From Gilliamella sp. wkB7 (lineage in GTDB: Bacteria > Pseudomonadota > Gammaproteobacteria > Enterobacterales > Orbaceae): a stretch of DNA of 64,000 bases. The stretch is taken from positions 372,001 to 436,000 of the forward strand of contig NZ_CM004509.1 of the NCBI RefSeq assembly GCF_001693435.1, given 5' to 3'. Position numbers and translations under genes: made by a program. A model generated the notes under the pieces. That model was not told the origin of the DNA. It was given only the letters and a program-made list of their open reading frames with translations, and did no database searches. Each line of letters opens with the position of its first letter. The first letter of the stretch is position 1. This document shows, one piece after another, positions 1 through 8,529 of this stretch.

Positions 1-457
1 TATTAGCAATAATTAAAGCGAATTTCATAAAGAAGAAATAACTAAGCATTTTGCAAGTTCATCCTCTTATGTATAGCGATTATTTTGAGCAGTATATAAA
101 CTAGTCGTTTGGTACTAAATTATACATTTATTTGGCGCTAATTTAGTTAGGTCAGAATTATCAACAATCTCAACTAAATTCTTTCCATTTTGATTCAGTA
201 TTACCATCTACTTTAAAACTCGTTTGTAAGACTGTTTTTTCTACAAGGTTAATTCATTGCCATTGTTCTCACCTTATTTATTTTTTTCATAACAATGATC
301 TAATAAAACCAATATTAATTAGTACGACCCACCCAATTTTTTACATTATTGATAACTGTCATTTGAAACTTTAGCAAGATTCGGATTGTTAACAATGCTG
401 AATGAATTTTACTATAACTTAAAAATAAACAATCGGGTAAACACAAAGAAAGGATAA
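1..457. other. intergenic, no gene seen
   Basis: Very AT-rich stretch at the window edge with stop codons in all frames. I see no RNA gene, no strong terminator and no convincing gene remnant. It probably carries the promoter for the small ORF that begins at 458. Confidence 0.5.
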
Positions 458-676
458 ATGGAAAGTGTTAAAAATAAAATTCAAAAACGCAGAAATTATA
501 ATATTTATGCAGACAATTTTTCTATTGTAAAAGATAGACATGAATCTTTAATAGAAAATAAAAATGTATGGAAGCGATCATTAAGGTACCTATCCTTTCC
601 ATACATAGAGCTAATTAAAAGCTTACTTGCTATAGATGAACACGCGATTAACAGTAATATTGGCGATCGCAAATAA
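458..676 (+). CDS. small hypothetical protein (72 aa)
   Basis: I do not recognise this 72-residue product. It is rich in Lys, Arg and Asn in its first half, has a short hydrophobic stretch near residues 43-60 (YLSFPYIELIKSLLAI), and has no cysteines and no clear signal peptide. The start is supported by an AAAGGA ribosome-binding sequence five bases upstream. It sits 56 bases before an MFS exporter on the same strand, so co-transcription is likely. A peptide-plus-exporter pair is possible, but no maturation enzyme is visible nearby. It could equally be a leader ORF or a chance ORF in AT-rich DNA. Confidence 0.45.
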   Translation: MESVKNKIQKRRNYNIYADNFSIVKDRHESLIENKNVWKRSLRYLSFPYIELIKSLLAIDEHAINSNIGDRK

Positions 677-732
677 TACATTTTTACTAAAATTTCTTAT
701 GGTATTTTACTAATAAATAATGGGAAGAGAAG

Positions 733-1944
733 ATGAACAAATTGCTAATTCATAAGATTTCTTATTCAAATTTATGCGCGCAATTCTCTGAACAAATAAT
801 AATAGCTGTGCTACCGATTATAGCAGTGCTATCTATGAATGCTTCAGCAGCTGAAACCGCTTTTATACAAATGATAAATACTTTACCTTTTTTATTACTA
901 TCGATTCCAATGGGAGTAATTGCAGATAGAGTATCTAGAAAAAAATTAATGATCATAATAGAAATAGTTCGAGCAACAGCTATATTTATATTATTTTATT
1001 TGACGTTCTCAGGGAGCCTATCAATCAATAAAATTGCATTATTCGGTTTTTTTATAGCCATGGGTACCGTTATTTACAGTGTAGCAAATCCGGCTTTAGT
1101 GGCATCTTTTGTCATAAAAGAGCAACTTATTAATGCCAATAGATCAATAGAAATTGCCAAAAGTGTGGCTTTTACAGCTGGGCCCGCTTTAGGTGGTATT
1201 CTTGCTAGTTATTTATCTGGCGGGTTAGCGTTCATCTTGGCTTTTTCGCTCTCAATAGTAAGTGCTGTTTTTCTAATATGTTTACCAAAAGAGCCACTTC
1301 TAGAAAAATCTGGAAGAAATATTATTCAAGAACTTTGTGATGGTTTAATTTTTTTAATTAAAAATAAATACCTTATGCCAATAACCATAACAGCCTTTGT
1401 GTTTAATCTATCGCAATACTTGTTATTATCTATTTTTGCTTATTATGTTATCAATAATCTATCCTTTACTTCTTTTGAAGTTGGAGCTTCATTAAGTTTA
1501 ATTGGTTTAGGAATGTTAATAGGATCATTTTTATACAAAATTATATCTAAAAAAATTAATTTTGGTTTGCAACTGACTTTAGGGCCTATATCTGCATTTA
1601 TGGCTTCAATTTTGATATTCTTAACTCTTATATATTCTGCCAAAATATTAGTTTTTGTCGCTTTCTTCTTTTTTGGATTTGGACCTATTATATGGACTAT
1701 ATCAACAGTATCATTAAGACAGCTAGTCACACCTACTAATATGATAGCTAAAGTATCGTCGGTGATCATGACTGTTACTTTTGGGGCTCGGCCTTTGGGG
1801 GCAGCCATAGGAGTGTACATAAGTGCAAATTTTGGTGTAAAAAGTTGTATTCTTGCAGTGTTAATCGGTTTTTTAATTCAATTAATCATAATTCTTTTTT
1901 CAAAACCGGCCAAATTAAAAAATTTATCGGATGCTGAAGAATAA
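733..1944 (+). CDS. MFS efflux transporter, 12 TM
   Basis: Inner-membrane major facilitator of 403 residues, the normal length for a 12-helix drug or metabolite exporter. Hydrophobic helices run throughout. The loop between helices 2 and 3 carries the MFS motif-A-like sequence GVIADRVSRKK (about residues 61-71). The overall look is of the MFS_3/EntS/macrolide-efflux group, whose members export siderophores or drugs. The start follows a GGGAAGAGAAG ribosome-binding sequence. It is preceded by a 72-residue ORF and followed, after a 560-base gap, by a fatty-acid-type biosynthetic operon, so it may export that operon's product. The substrate cannot be told from sequence. Confidence 0.8.
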   Translation: MNKLLIHKISYSNLCAQFSEQIIIAVLPIIAVLSMNASAAETAFIQMINTLPFLLLSIPMGVIADRVSRKKLMIIIEIVRATAIFILFYLTFSGSLSINKIALFGFFIAMGTVIYSVANPALVASFVIKEQLINANRSIEIAKSVAFTAGPALGGILASYLSGGLAFILAFSLSIVSAVFLICLPKEPLLEKSGRNIIQELCDGLIFLIKNKYLMPITITAFVFNLSQYLLLSIFAYYVINNLSFTSFEVGASLSLIGLGMLIGSFLYKIISKKINFGLQLTLGPISAFMASILIFLTLIYSAKILVFVAFFFFGFGPIIWTISTVSLRQLVTPTNMIAKVSSVIMTVTFGARPLGAAIGVYISANFGVKSCILAVLIGFLIQLIIILFSKPAKLKNLSDAEE

Positions 1945-2508
1945 AAATAATATCATTTAAATAACAATATTATAAAGGTGAGCACTGTCTAATGTTTTGG
2001 CGGGGTTCACCAATCTGCCCTTAAATTTAATTATATCCCTAGGACTCAAGTTATTAATTGAAATAATACTGCCTGTTATCTGGGTTATTCCATAAACTTG
2101 CTTAATATATATTACCCCCAACCATAGCTATGCCCACAAAATCTATCGACACTTTAGTTAGAACTTTTTGTTCGCTTTAGCCTGCCTGACCGGCTTCTAT
2201 AATTAAACAAACCTAAATCACTTTATTATCCACTAACCAATTAATATATTTGAATAAATATATATTAATTCAATAGTTATTTACTTGAACAAATTAGCTA
2301 TACAAGTTATATAGATTCAAATTTAAAATAAAATTGAATTTCTAACTATAGATATTTATTAATAATTATCGTTAAGCAATAAAATAGAAAACGCAATTTT
2401 TAGCTAAAATTAGCTATTTAATTCAAGACAATATTACTCTGCCATTTATACAATGACTTTGAATATTTAGTTTAATAGTCTAATAAACGGAAAAATGAGT
2501 AGAGTAAT
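1945..2508. other. intergenic, possible gene trace
   Basis: 564 bases without an intact gene. An open hydrophobic frame on the plus strand from 1994 to the stop at 2093 (33 codons, including LPLNLIISLGLKLLIEIIL) has the look of a membrane-protein C-terminus, and a second membrane-like trace follows after further stops to about 2200. This may be the remains of a transporter, but I cannot name the family. The last 250 bases are almost pure A/T and probably hold the promoter of the operon at 2509. Confidence 0.3.
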
Positions 2509-3033
2509 ATGACCGCAAATGATATTGCAAAATTACACGAAAAAACACAGCAATTTAGTTTTGAACCATTGAGCCTTTTGATTTCTGATGTTGATAGGTT
2601 ATATAAATTATCAATACCTGAACAAAAACAATTAAAGTTATACTTAATAAAAAATGCAGTAACACATTATTCCAAAAATAATCCCTACTTCAAAAAACGA
2701 TGTGATAAATATAATCATAAACACATACCAGCATATAGACATTTTTCAGTACGCGATCCTAATGATTTACCCAAAGAAGTAACAAATGAAGAAATTGGAC
2801 AGCTAGCCATTTTTGATCTTCTATCACTTTCGGTATCACTAATGACACAAACAGAAAACCTTATTTTTGTTAGTAAGAATAAAACTCAATTTTGGCAAAA
2901 CTCTCAACGAATTAACTATATTAATCGTCCTGCAACAGCAAAAGAATTTAGTTGCTGTGCTATTAACCATGAAAAAAACATGCATTTTAATGAAGTCTGC
3001 TTTTCTAAATTAGAATCATGTAACTTAAATTAG
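2509..3033 (+). CDS. hypothetical protein, perhaps truncated acyl-activating enzyme
   Basis: 174-residue protein opening the fatty-acid-type operon. The segment around residues 48-90 (THYSKNNPYFKKRCDKY, then RDPNDLPK) resembles the N-terminal helix and 'xDLPKIP' entry of LuxE/PaaK-type acyl-activating enzymes. Those enzymes are 350-450 residues, and nothing here supplies the Gly/Ser/Thr-rich nucleotide loop or the rest of the adenylation fold. It is therefore either a truncated relative or an unrelated accessory protein. A hairpin at 3130-3158 separates it from the acyl carrier gene. The family call is weak; the ORF itself is more secure because of its position and codon pattern. Confidence 0.5.
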   Translation: MTANDIAKLHEKTQQFSFEPLSLLISDVDRLYKLSIPEQKQLKLYLIKNAVTHYSKNNPYFKKRCDKYNHKHIPAYRHFSVRDPNDLPKEVTNEEIGQLAIFDLLSLSVSLMTQTENLIFVSKNKTQFWQNSQRINYINRPATAKEFSCCAINHEKNMHFNEVCFSKLESCNLN

Positions 3034-3129
3034 ATAGGAGTCAAAATATTCAATCAAATTATGGTAGATAATCTTAACAAATCTGATTATCTAGGAATAA
3101 GGAAAATTAGTAAAAGCAATTCATAAGGC

Positions 3130-3158
3130 AATTTTCCACATTTATTATCTGGAAAATT
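3130..3158 (+). other. intercistronic hairpin before the ACP gene
   Basis: Perfect 9-bp inverted repeat AATTTTCCA / TGGAAAATT (3130-3138 and 3150-3158) with an 11-base loop and no following T-run. It looks like an RNA-processing or stability hairpin rather than a terminator. Confidence 0.4.
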
Positions 3159-3196
3159 AACTAAAACATATTAAATTATTTAAAAAAGAGGAAATT

Positions 3197-3436
3197 ATGG
3201 AATTATTTGATTTTATTGTAGAACAAATTACTGAATTAACAGACGTCAACTCTGAAAAAATTACTAGAGAAACACCCTTAACGGAGCTAGATTTAGTTAG
3301 TTTAGATTATGTTTCTATTGAAGTAGCTTTAAAGAAAAAATATGGGGTACCCATTAATATAGAAAATTTAGGGCAAAAAAAAATAAATACTCTTGGTGAT
3401 TTTGTTGATTATGTATCACAAGCTATAAAAAGTTAG
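3197..3436 (+). CDS. acyl carrier protein
   Basis: 79-residue acyl carrier protein, which carries the growing acyl chain as a thioester on 4'-phosphopantetheine. The modification site is Ser35 in LDLVSLDYVSI. The usual Asp before this serine (DSL) is Val here, so the motif reads VSL. The remaining four-helix pattern and acidic surface are typical of ACPs of secondary fatty-acid or polyketide systems. An AAAGAGGAAA ribosome-binding sequence precedes the ATG. The ketosynthase gene starts nine bases after its stop, so the two are surely co-transcribed. It is not the housekeeping acpP, which normally reads DSLD and lies by fabF. Confidence 0.85.
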   Translation: MELFDFIVEQITELTDVNSEKITRETPLTELDLVSLDYVSIEVALKKKYGVPINIENLGQKKINTLGDFVDYVSQAIKS

Positions 3437-3445
3437 GGAATCAAT

Positions 3446-4705
3446 ATGCAGAATGAAACATCTAAACAACGTGTAGTCGTTACTGGTTATGGAGCAGTTA
3501 CTTCATTAGGAAAAAATGTGAACGAGATTTGGAATGCTATAATGGATTATAAAGTTGGATATTCTAAATATGAATTGAGCGATAAATCTATTACTGCTAA
3601 GTTTTTTGGTAAAATTCCGTTCGAATTAGATATTTCTTCATTTTCTAGAAGAATTTTGAAAAATATACCTCGTTTTGGTCGATTAGGCTTAATTGCTGCA
3701 AATGAAGCACTACAAATGGCTTTCAAAAACGATATAAGTGAAATACATAAATATTACTCACCTTTTTCTTGTGGAGTCATTTTTGGAACTGGATGGGGAG
3801 GAGATGATGTTTTATCTGAAAATTCAGTATCTTATAATAAAGATGGTTATGCTTCCACTTTAACTAATATTTTATGTATGCATAGTAATTGCACCGCTAT
3901 GATAGCTACTAATTGGAAACTGCGTGGATATCAAAATACTCCGGTATCAGCATGCGCGACGGGGGGAGTAGCAATTGGTGATGCAGTTGAAATGATTAGA
4001 AGTGGACGTGCTGAAATGATATTAGCTGGTGGAGGAGAAAGTTTAAATAACGTTTTTAATATTTGGAGTATTGATATTCTTAATGCATTATGTAAGGAAC
4101 AAAACAATATCGAAATTGCATGTTGCCCATTCGATAAAAATCGCAATGGTTTTGTTTTATCTGAAGGAGCTGCAATTCTTTGTCTAGAAAAGTATGAAAC
4201 AGCATTAGCCAGAGGAGCAACAATTCTTGCAGAAGTAACAGGCTATGGGAACTACTCGGATGCTTATGATGTAACAAGTCCGGCTCCCGATTGTTTGGGT
4301 AAATATAATGCGGCCAAATATGCTTTAAAGCAATCTAACTTAGAATTAGTTGATTATATAAATGCTCATGGAACTTCAACACAGTTAAATGATTCCAATG
4401 AAACGAAAATGTTCAAGATGTTATTTGGTGATGGAGCTTACTCAATACCAATATCAAGTACAAAATCGTATACAGGTCATCTTATTGCTGCTGCTGGTGC
4501 CTTAGAATCGATACTAAGTATTAAATCGATAGAAACTAATATTATTCCTGCAACAATACATTTAAATAATCCAGATCCTGATTGCGACTTAGATTATGTA
4601 CCAAATAAACATCGTTATAAAGAAAATATTCAATCAGTTCTTAATGTTAATTACGGATTCGGTGGCTCTAACACTGCACTTATTTTCAAAAGGTTTACGC
4701 AATGA
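3446..4705 (+). CDS. beta-ketoacyl-ACP synthase (FabF-type)
   Basis: Condensing enzyme of 419 residues, full length for the KAS II family, that extends an acyl chain by decarboxylative Claisen condensation. The whole Cys-His-His triad is present: Cys170 in SACATGG, His308 in NAHGTST and His345 in YTGHLIAAAG. The C-terminal NYGFGGSN (402-409) is also conserved. Because the active Cys is intact it is a true ketosynthase, not a chain-length factor. Its stop overlaps the next start (ATGA at 4702-4705), which shows translational coupling to the dehydratase-like gene. Together with the ACP, MaoC-like and FabG-like neighbours it makes a nearly self-contained elongation cycle. Confidence 0.9.
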   Translation: MQNETSKQRVVVTGYGAVTSLGKNVNEIWNAIMDYKVGYSKYELSDKSITAKFFGKIPFELDISSFSRRILKNIPRFGRLGLIAANEALQMAFKNDISEIHKYYSPFSCGVIFGTGWGGDDVLSENSVSYNKDGYASTLTNILCMHSNCTAMIATNWKLRGYQNTPVSACATGGVAIGDAVEMIRSGRAEMILAGGGESLNNVFNIWSIDILNALCKEQNNIEIACCPFDKNRNGFVLSEGAAILCLEKYETALARGATILAEVTGYGNYSDAYDVTSPAPDCLGKYNAAKYALKQSNLELVDYINAHGTSTQLNDSNETKMFKMLFGDGAYSIPISSTKSYTGHLIAAAGALESILSIKSIETNIIPATIHLNNPDPDCDLDYVPNKHRYKENIQSVLNVNYGFGGSNTALIFKRFTQ

Positions 4706-5520
4706 TATTAAATTTCGATAAAGATTCCGTAAAACAGTGGGCCGATTTTTCAGGTGATTTCAATCCAATCCATTTTGATGCACTCAAAGCTAGACAGATT
4801 GGTCTCAATGATTTAGCCGTACATGGAATGTTAGCAATGCTTCCCCTTAAACAACATACCACAGACCTGTTTTTGAAAGAACTTGTTGGAGGATATTCTT
4901 GGAGTTCTTCATTACGTTATCCTTTGGGTATAAATGAGGACTATGAGCTTTTATTAAAAAGCTCTGATAGTAAAATAACATTCTCACTGAATGATATGCA
5001 ATCAACAAAAAAATATTTTATTGGTAGAATTCAGACAAATAATTTTGATCAGACATTGGAGGAATTTGATTTTTCCAATGTTCATCAATTTACTATTCCT
5101 TCTGATTTCATGAAACAAAAATTTAATGAATTTCAGAAGAATTTCACAAAAATTTCATTCTTATGGATATATTTTGATGCACTTATATTTTCGATTTATT
5201 TAACCAAACATACACCTAAATTATTTACTGAAAGATCTAAAAAATTCATGGGAAAACAAAAACAATTTATTGGTGATGATGTTCTATTTTTACACACAAA
5301 TCACAAAGTTTATGTTAGTAATGATATAAGTAAATTAAATTTGGTTAACATACCAGAAACCGTTAGTTATAGTGTAATAATAAATGATACAACACAACAA
5401 GAAAATTCATTATCATTTAGTGTAACTATTCCTGTCTGGGTCGAGAATAAAATATCAATAATAATAACGATGAATATTATGGGTATAAAAGCCTATAATC
5501 AAATAAAGGAGAAAGATTAG
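4702..5520 (+). CDS. MaoC/hotdog-fold dehydratase-like protein
   Basis: 272-residue protein whose first 50 residues match the hydratase-2 motif of MaoC-type enzymes: FSGDFNPIHFD (16-26) supplies the catalytic Asp19 and His24, followed by the conserved AVHGML (39-44). It should dehydrate 3-hydroxyacyl-ACP to the enoyl form. The remaining 200 residues are less conserved and may be a second, degenerate hotdog domain, since double-hotdog dehydratases have about this length. It overlaps the ketosynthase by four bases and ends three bases before the reductase gene. No enoyl reductase is present, so the product of the cycle would keep its double bonds. Confidence 0.75.
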   Translation: MILNFDKDSVKQWADFSGDFNPIHFDALKARQIGLNDLAVHGMLAMLPLKQHTTDLFLKELVGGYSWSSSLRYPLGINEDYELLLKSSDSKITFSLNDMQSTKKYFIGRIQTNNFDQTLEEFDFSNVHQFTIPSDFMKQKFNEFQKNFTKISFLWIYFDALIFSIYLTKHTPKLFTERSKKFMGKQKQFIGDDVLFLHTNHKVYVSNDISKLNLVNIPETVSYSVIINDTTQQENSLSFSVTIPVWVENKISIIITMNIMGIKAYNQIKEKD

Positions 5521-5522
5521 AT

Positions 5523-6266
5523 ATGTCAAATGAAAATAAATGGGTTTTCGTTTCAGGTGGATCGCGTGGTATTGGGGCTGAAATTGTAACCGAACTTGCT
5601 AATAACGATTATCGTGTTGTTTTTACCTATAAAAACAATAAGAAGCAAGCCCAAGAGTTATGTAATCATCTGAATTCAAAGGGTAAACAATGCTATACTT
5701 ATCAATGTGATGCGTCTATTTCCAAAGAAGTTAACCAATTAGCTGAAGAATGTATTTCGTTATTTGGTGCACCCTATGCAGTAATTAATAATGCAGGTAT
5801 TACAAAAGATAGTTTATTCATAAATATTGAAGAAAATACATGGTCAGAAATAATGAATAATAATGTTCTATCTGGTTATTTAATTAATAAAGCTTTTCTA
5901 CCCCATATGATCAACCAAGGAGATGGTTGTATTCTTTTTATTAGTTCAATAACTGCATTTAAAGGTAATATAGGACAAGTAAACTACGCTGCTTCAAAAG
6001 CTGCAATGTTAGGTATGACACATTCTTTAGCTATTGAACTAGGCCGTTTCAATATTCGAGTCAACTCAATAGCACCAGGTTTAATTGAAACAGATATGAG
6101 TCAAGGTCTTTCAGGTAGTGTATATAAAAATATGATAAAGAAAATTCCACTAGGTCGTATAGGTTCTCCTAAAGAAGTTGCTATGGCAGTAAACTTTTTA
6201 CTTGGTTGTGGAGGTAATTATATTACAGGTCAAACTTTAGTAATTGATGGGGGAATGTCTTCTTAA
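5523..6266 (+). CDS. 3-oxoacyl-ACP reductase, SDR family (FabG-type)
   Basis: Classical short-chain dehydrogenase of 247 residues that would reduce 3-ketoacyl-ACP with NADPH. Visible features are the cofactor loop SGGSRGIG (11-18), NNAG (89-92), the catalytic Ser (ISS, 140-142) and Tyr155/Lys159 in NYAASKAA, then the FabG-like IAPGLIETDM and a C-terminal GQTLVIDGGM. It is the last intact gene of the operon, and its start lies two bases after the upstream stop. The housekeeping fabG normally sits with fabD and acpP, so this is a pathway-specific copy. Confidence 0.88.
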   Translation: MSNENKWVFVSGGSRGIGAEIVTELANNDYRVVFTYKNNKKQAQELCNHLNSKGKQCYTYQCDASISKEVNQLAEECISLFGAPYAVINNAGITKDSLFINIEENTWSEIMNNNVLSGYLINKAFLPHMINQGDGCILFISSITAFKGNIGQVNYAASKAAMLGMTHSLAIELGRFNIRVNSIAPGLIETDMSQGLSGSVYKNMIKKIPLGRIGSPKEVAMAVNFLLGCGGNYITGQTLVIDGGMSS

Positions 6267-6325
6267 TTAAGATTGTTTTTTTATATTTTTATTAAAAAAT
6301 AGTTATCAAATAAATAGGATATTGA

Positions 6326-6799
6326 ATGACAAATGGCAATCCAGAAAAAATTAATTAAATCAGATAAATAAAAATATTATTTTACTTGCAGTTTTTTTGT
6401 TATTGATTTGAGATGTTCTAAATTTTGGTATATTTTCACGATTAGTATAATTTACAAATGATGCATATATTATGGGAAATCATAATTCCCATTTATGCTC
6501 AAATATGATCGGGATATTGACCATGTATAATGAGGATAATATTTTTGTCGAACAAAAAATATAATAGTAATAGCCACACTTGAATCAAGTGTTCTAGAAA
6601 TAATAAGAATAATAAAGTGTATTCTTCATTATAGCCAGATCCAAAAGCTATAGAAAGTTGGATTGGTTTAGTTCAGAAATTACCAATTCATATTGAATTG
6701 AATAAATACCAAATTAAAACTTTAAAAACTCTTTGGTTAATAAATATAAATCATCCAGAAAATAATGGCTCAATGTTTTTAATTAACTTCATATATTAA
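6326..6799 (+). pseudogene. decayed EmrA/HlyD-type membrane fusion protein
   Basis: Several frames of a periplasmic adaptor can still be read, but they are broken by stops and shifts. After a start at 6326 there is a hydrophobic segment (NIILLAVFLLLI), then FTNDAYIMGN, which matches the 'T(D/N)DAYV.G' start of the EmrA periplasmic domain, then EDNIFVEQ ('D.q.VkkGd'). The C-terminal piece WIGLVQKLPIHIEL (from 6659) matches 'R.PVrI.l' of the same family. The middle, including the coiled coil, is deleted. It directly follows the FabG-like gene and probably once served an exporter for this operon. Confidence 0.65.
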
Positions 6800-6912
6800 A
6801 TATGTTACTCTCTGGACAAACTAGATTAATCAAAGCAGATTACTTTTTTCAGATATTGTAGGTGTCAATAAAAGGATATTCATTTAATAATTATAAACAA
6901 GGATAAACAAAT

Positions 6913-7740
6913 ATGTCTGGCAAGAAGTCATTAATCAAAATATATAAGCAAAATTTAGTAACCTTATGTTTTTTTTACAATATTACAACAGATTGGCATC
7001 GCCACCCTTGCTTTCAACTAACTGTATCGTTACACAATATATCTTTTGAATTAGAAACAAAATCTGAAAAAAAAGAAGTTTTTGGTTTCATTGTGCAATC
7101 AAATTTACTTCATAAAATAAAAGCACAAGATATTTGTTGTATCAATTTGTTCGTTGATCCAGAATCAAATCACTATCATTTATTATCACATTTTACTGAA
7201 AAAAAATCAGTTTATTTTCTTAGTAGTGAAGAAGCTTTGAAAATTGCGAACTATTTTATTAAATCGGTTACCATCAATCAACCTATTGATATTTATCATG
7301 TATATAGATTTTTGTGTAAATGTGATCTTAATTATTTATGTAATCAAGATAATAGGATTAATAAAGCTGTATCTATAATTTCATCATTACCAGTAAAAAA
7401 AATTTCATGTAGAGAAATTGCTGCAGAAATACATCTTTCTGAGAGTCGATTCCTTCATCTTTTTCGATCAAAGCTAGGTATTAACTTTAGAAGTTATCTT
7501 CTTTGGAAAAGATTACAAGATGTTATTGATAATATTGATTCTTCTGATTCTTCGGAAACACTGACAACTTTAGCAAATGATAAAGGATTTTCCGATTCAG
7601 CTCACTTTAGTAGAACATGTTTATCTAGTTTCGGCATAAGACCATCACAATTAAGGCAAGCCTTATGTGTTGAACATAATGGTAGTATGTGTGGAAAATA
7701 TTACTGTTTACACAATATCTTTCAAGCATTATATATTTGA
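6913..7740 (+). CDS. AraC-family transcriptional regulator
   Basis: 275-residue regulator. The C-terminal 110 residues form the double helix-turn-helix of AraC/XylS proteins: first helix pair around ISCREIAAEIHLSESRFLHL (about 173-192) and the second around TLANDKGFSDSAHFSR (about 220-236), ending GIRPSQLRQ. The N-terminal half is likely a cupin-type sensing domain with the motif TDWHRHPCFQL (24-34). A start with AAGGATAAA upstream is reasonable. It is unusually rich in Cys. It lies just after the lipid-type operon and is the natural candidate for its regulator, although no operator was recognised. Confidence 0.82.
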   Translation: MSGKKSLIKIYKQNLVTLCFFYNITTDWHRHPCFQLTVSLHNISFELETKSEKKEVFGFIVQSNLLHKIKAQDICCINLFVDPESNHYHLLSHFTEKKSVYFLSSEEALKIANYFIKSVTINQPIDIYHVYRFLCKCDLNYLCNQDNRINKAVSIISSLPVKKISCREIAAEIHLSESRFLHLFRSKLGINFRSYLLWKRLQDVIDNIDSSDSSETLTTLANDKGFSDSAHFSRTCLSSFGIRPSQLRQALCVEHNGSMCGKYYCLHNIFQALYI

Positions 7741-7967
7741 AAATCTATTGTTTTATATGTTAAAACGTTAAATCTCATAAATCTTCAAAAATATACCTAA
7801 AAACAGTAAATGCTAAAAATATTTTATATATAAATTATATGACACTCAAAAAATTCTTTTTACCCTATCTAATATTAATAAACTTTAATGATATAGATCC
7901 TTTTATTTTTCATAAAATATCAATTAAAATCTACAAAATATTTTATTAAATATTTTAAATACTATAT

Positions 7968-8043
7968 TGGAGCGGGAAACGAGGTTCGAACTCGCGACCT
8001 CAACCTTGGCAAGGTTGCGCTCTACCAACTGAGCTATTCCCGC
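7968..8043 (-). tRNA. tRNA-Gly (GCC)
   Basis: Read on the minus strand, a full cloverleaf: acceptor GCGGGAA/TTCCCGC, D-loop AGCTCAGTTGGTAGAGC, anticodon loop CTTGCCAAG with GCC, T-loop GTTCGAAC, and encoded CCA at 7968-7970. It follows tRNA-Leu by 16 bases and is expressed with it. Confidence 0.97.
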
Positions 8044-8059
8044 ATAACAATTTTTTAAA

Positions 8060-8147
8060 TGGTGCCCGGGGCGAGACTTGAACTCGCACGGCCAAAAAGG
8101 CCGAGGGATTTTAAATCCCTTGTGTCTACCGATTTCACCACCCGGGC
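8060..8147 (-). tRNA. tRNA-Leu (TAA)
   Basis: 88-base class II tRNA on the minus strand with acceptor GCCCGGG/CCCGGGC, anticodon stem-loop AGGGA-TTTAAAA-TCCCT giving TAA, a long variable arm (CGGCCTTTTTGGCCG), T-loop GTTCAAGT and encoded CCA at 8060-8062. First gene of a tRNA-Leu/tRNA-Gly transcript. Confidence 0.97.
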
Positions 8148-8189
8148 TTAAAACTTATTACAAAATGTAATTGCGTTTTGATGCTGTGC

Positions 8190-8217
8190 ATTTTACTCAT
8201 CTGAAAAATATCGTCAA
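8190..8217 (-). promoter_or_regulatory. sigma-70 promoter of the tRNA-Leu/Gly operon
   Basis: On the minus strand TTGACG (8212-8217), a 16-base spacer and TAAAAT (8190-8195), followed by the GC-rich GCACAGC near the start point. It lies about 36 bases upstream of tRNA-Leu. A GC-rich discriminator is typical of stringently controlled stable-RNA promoters. Confidence 0.65.
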
Positions 8218-8529
8218 CTAAAAATTAAAAATAATTGTTCAATTGCTCAATGTTTGTCATATTTTGGGAAATTATTAGCCTTTTCAGGGGTTAAAGATGT
8301 TTTTTTAACCGAATAAAAGTAAAATTAAATGGGCATATATTTTTTTAAGCTAAATTGTAATGAGGCTTTTAACATCAAATTCAAATTTGATTGAAGATCA
8401 GAACATAAAAATATTTAGGATTACTATATAAAATTATGTTCTGAGTAGTAGCATTAGCAAAATGCTATTCAACAATAAGGCAATTTTGCTAAGATAAATG
8501 AATGATGAAAATTAACAACGGTAATTTAA
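8218..8529. other. intergenic, nothing recognised
   Basis: About 310 bases between the tRNA promoter and the erpA stop, AT-rich and without an ORF of note. A pair of arms reading TCAGAACATAA (8398-8408) and TTATGTTCTGA (8432-8442) could form a hairpin beyond erpA, but it has no T-run. Confidence 0.4.

Noticed and set aside
1443..1820. 125-codon minus-strand ORF inside the MFS gene
   Set aside because: Antisense to a clear 12-helix transporter; product has no family features.
3931..4277. Minus-strand ORFs inside the ketosynthase gene
   Set aside because: The plus-strand ketosynthase with its full catalytic triad explains this DNA.
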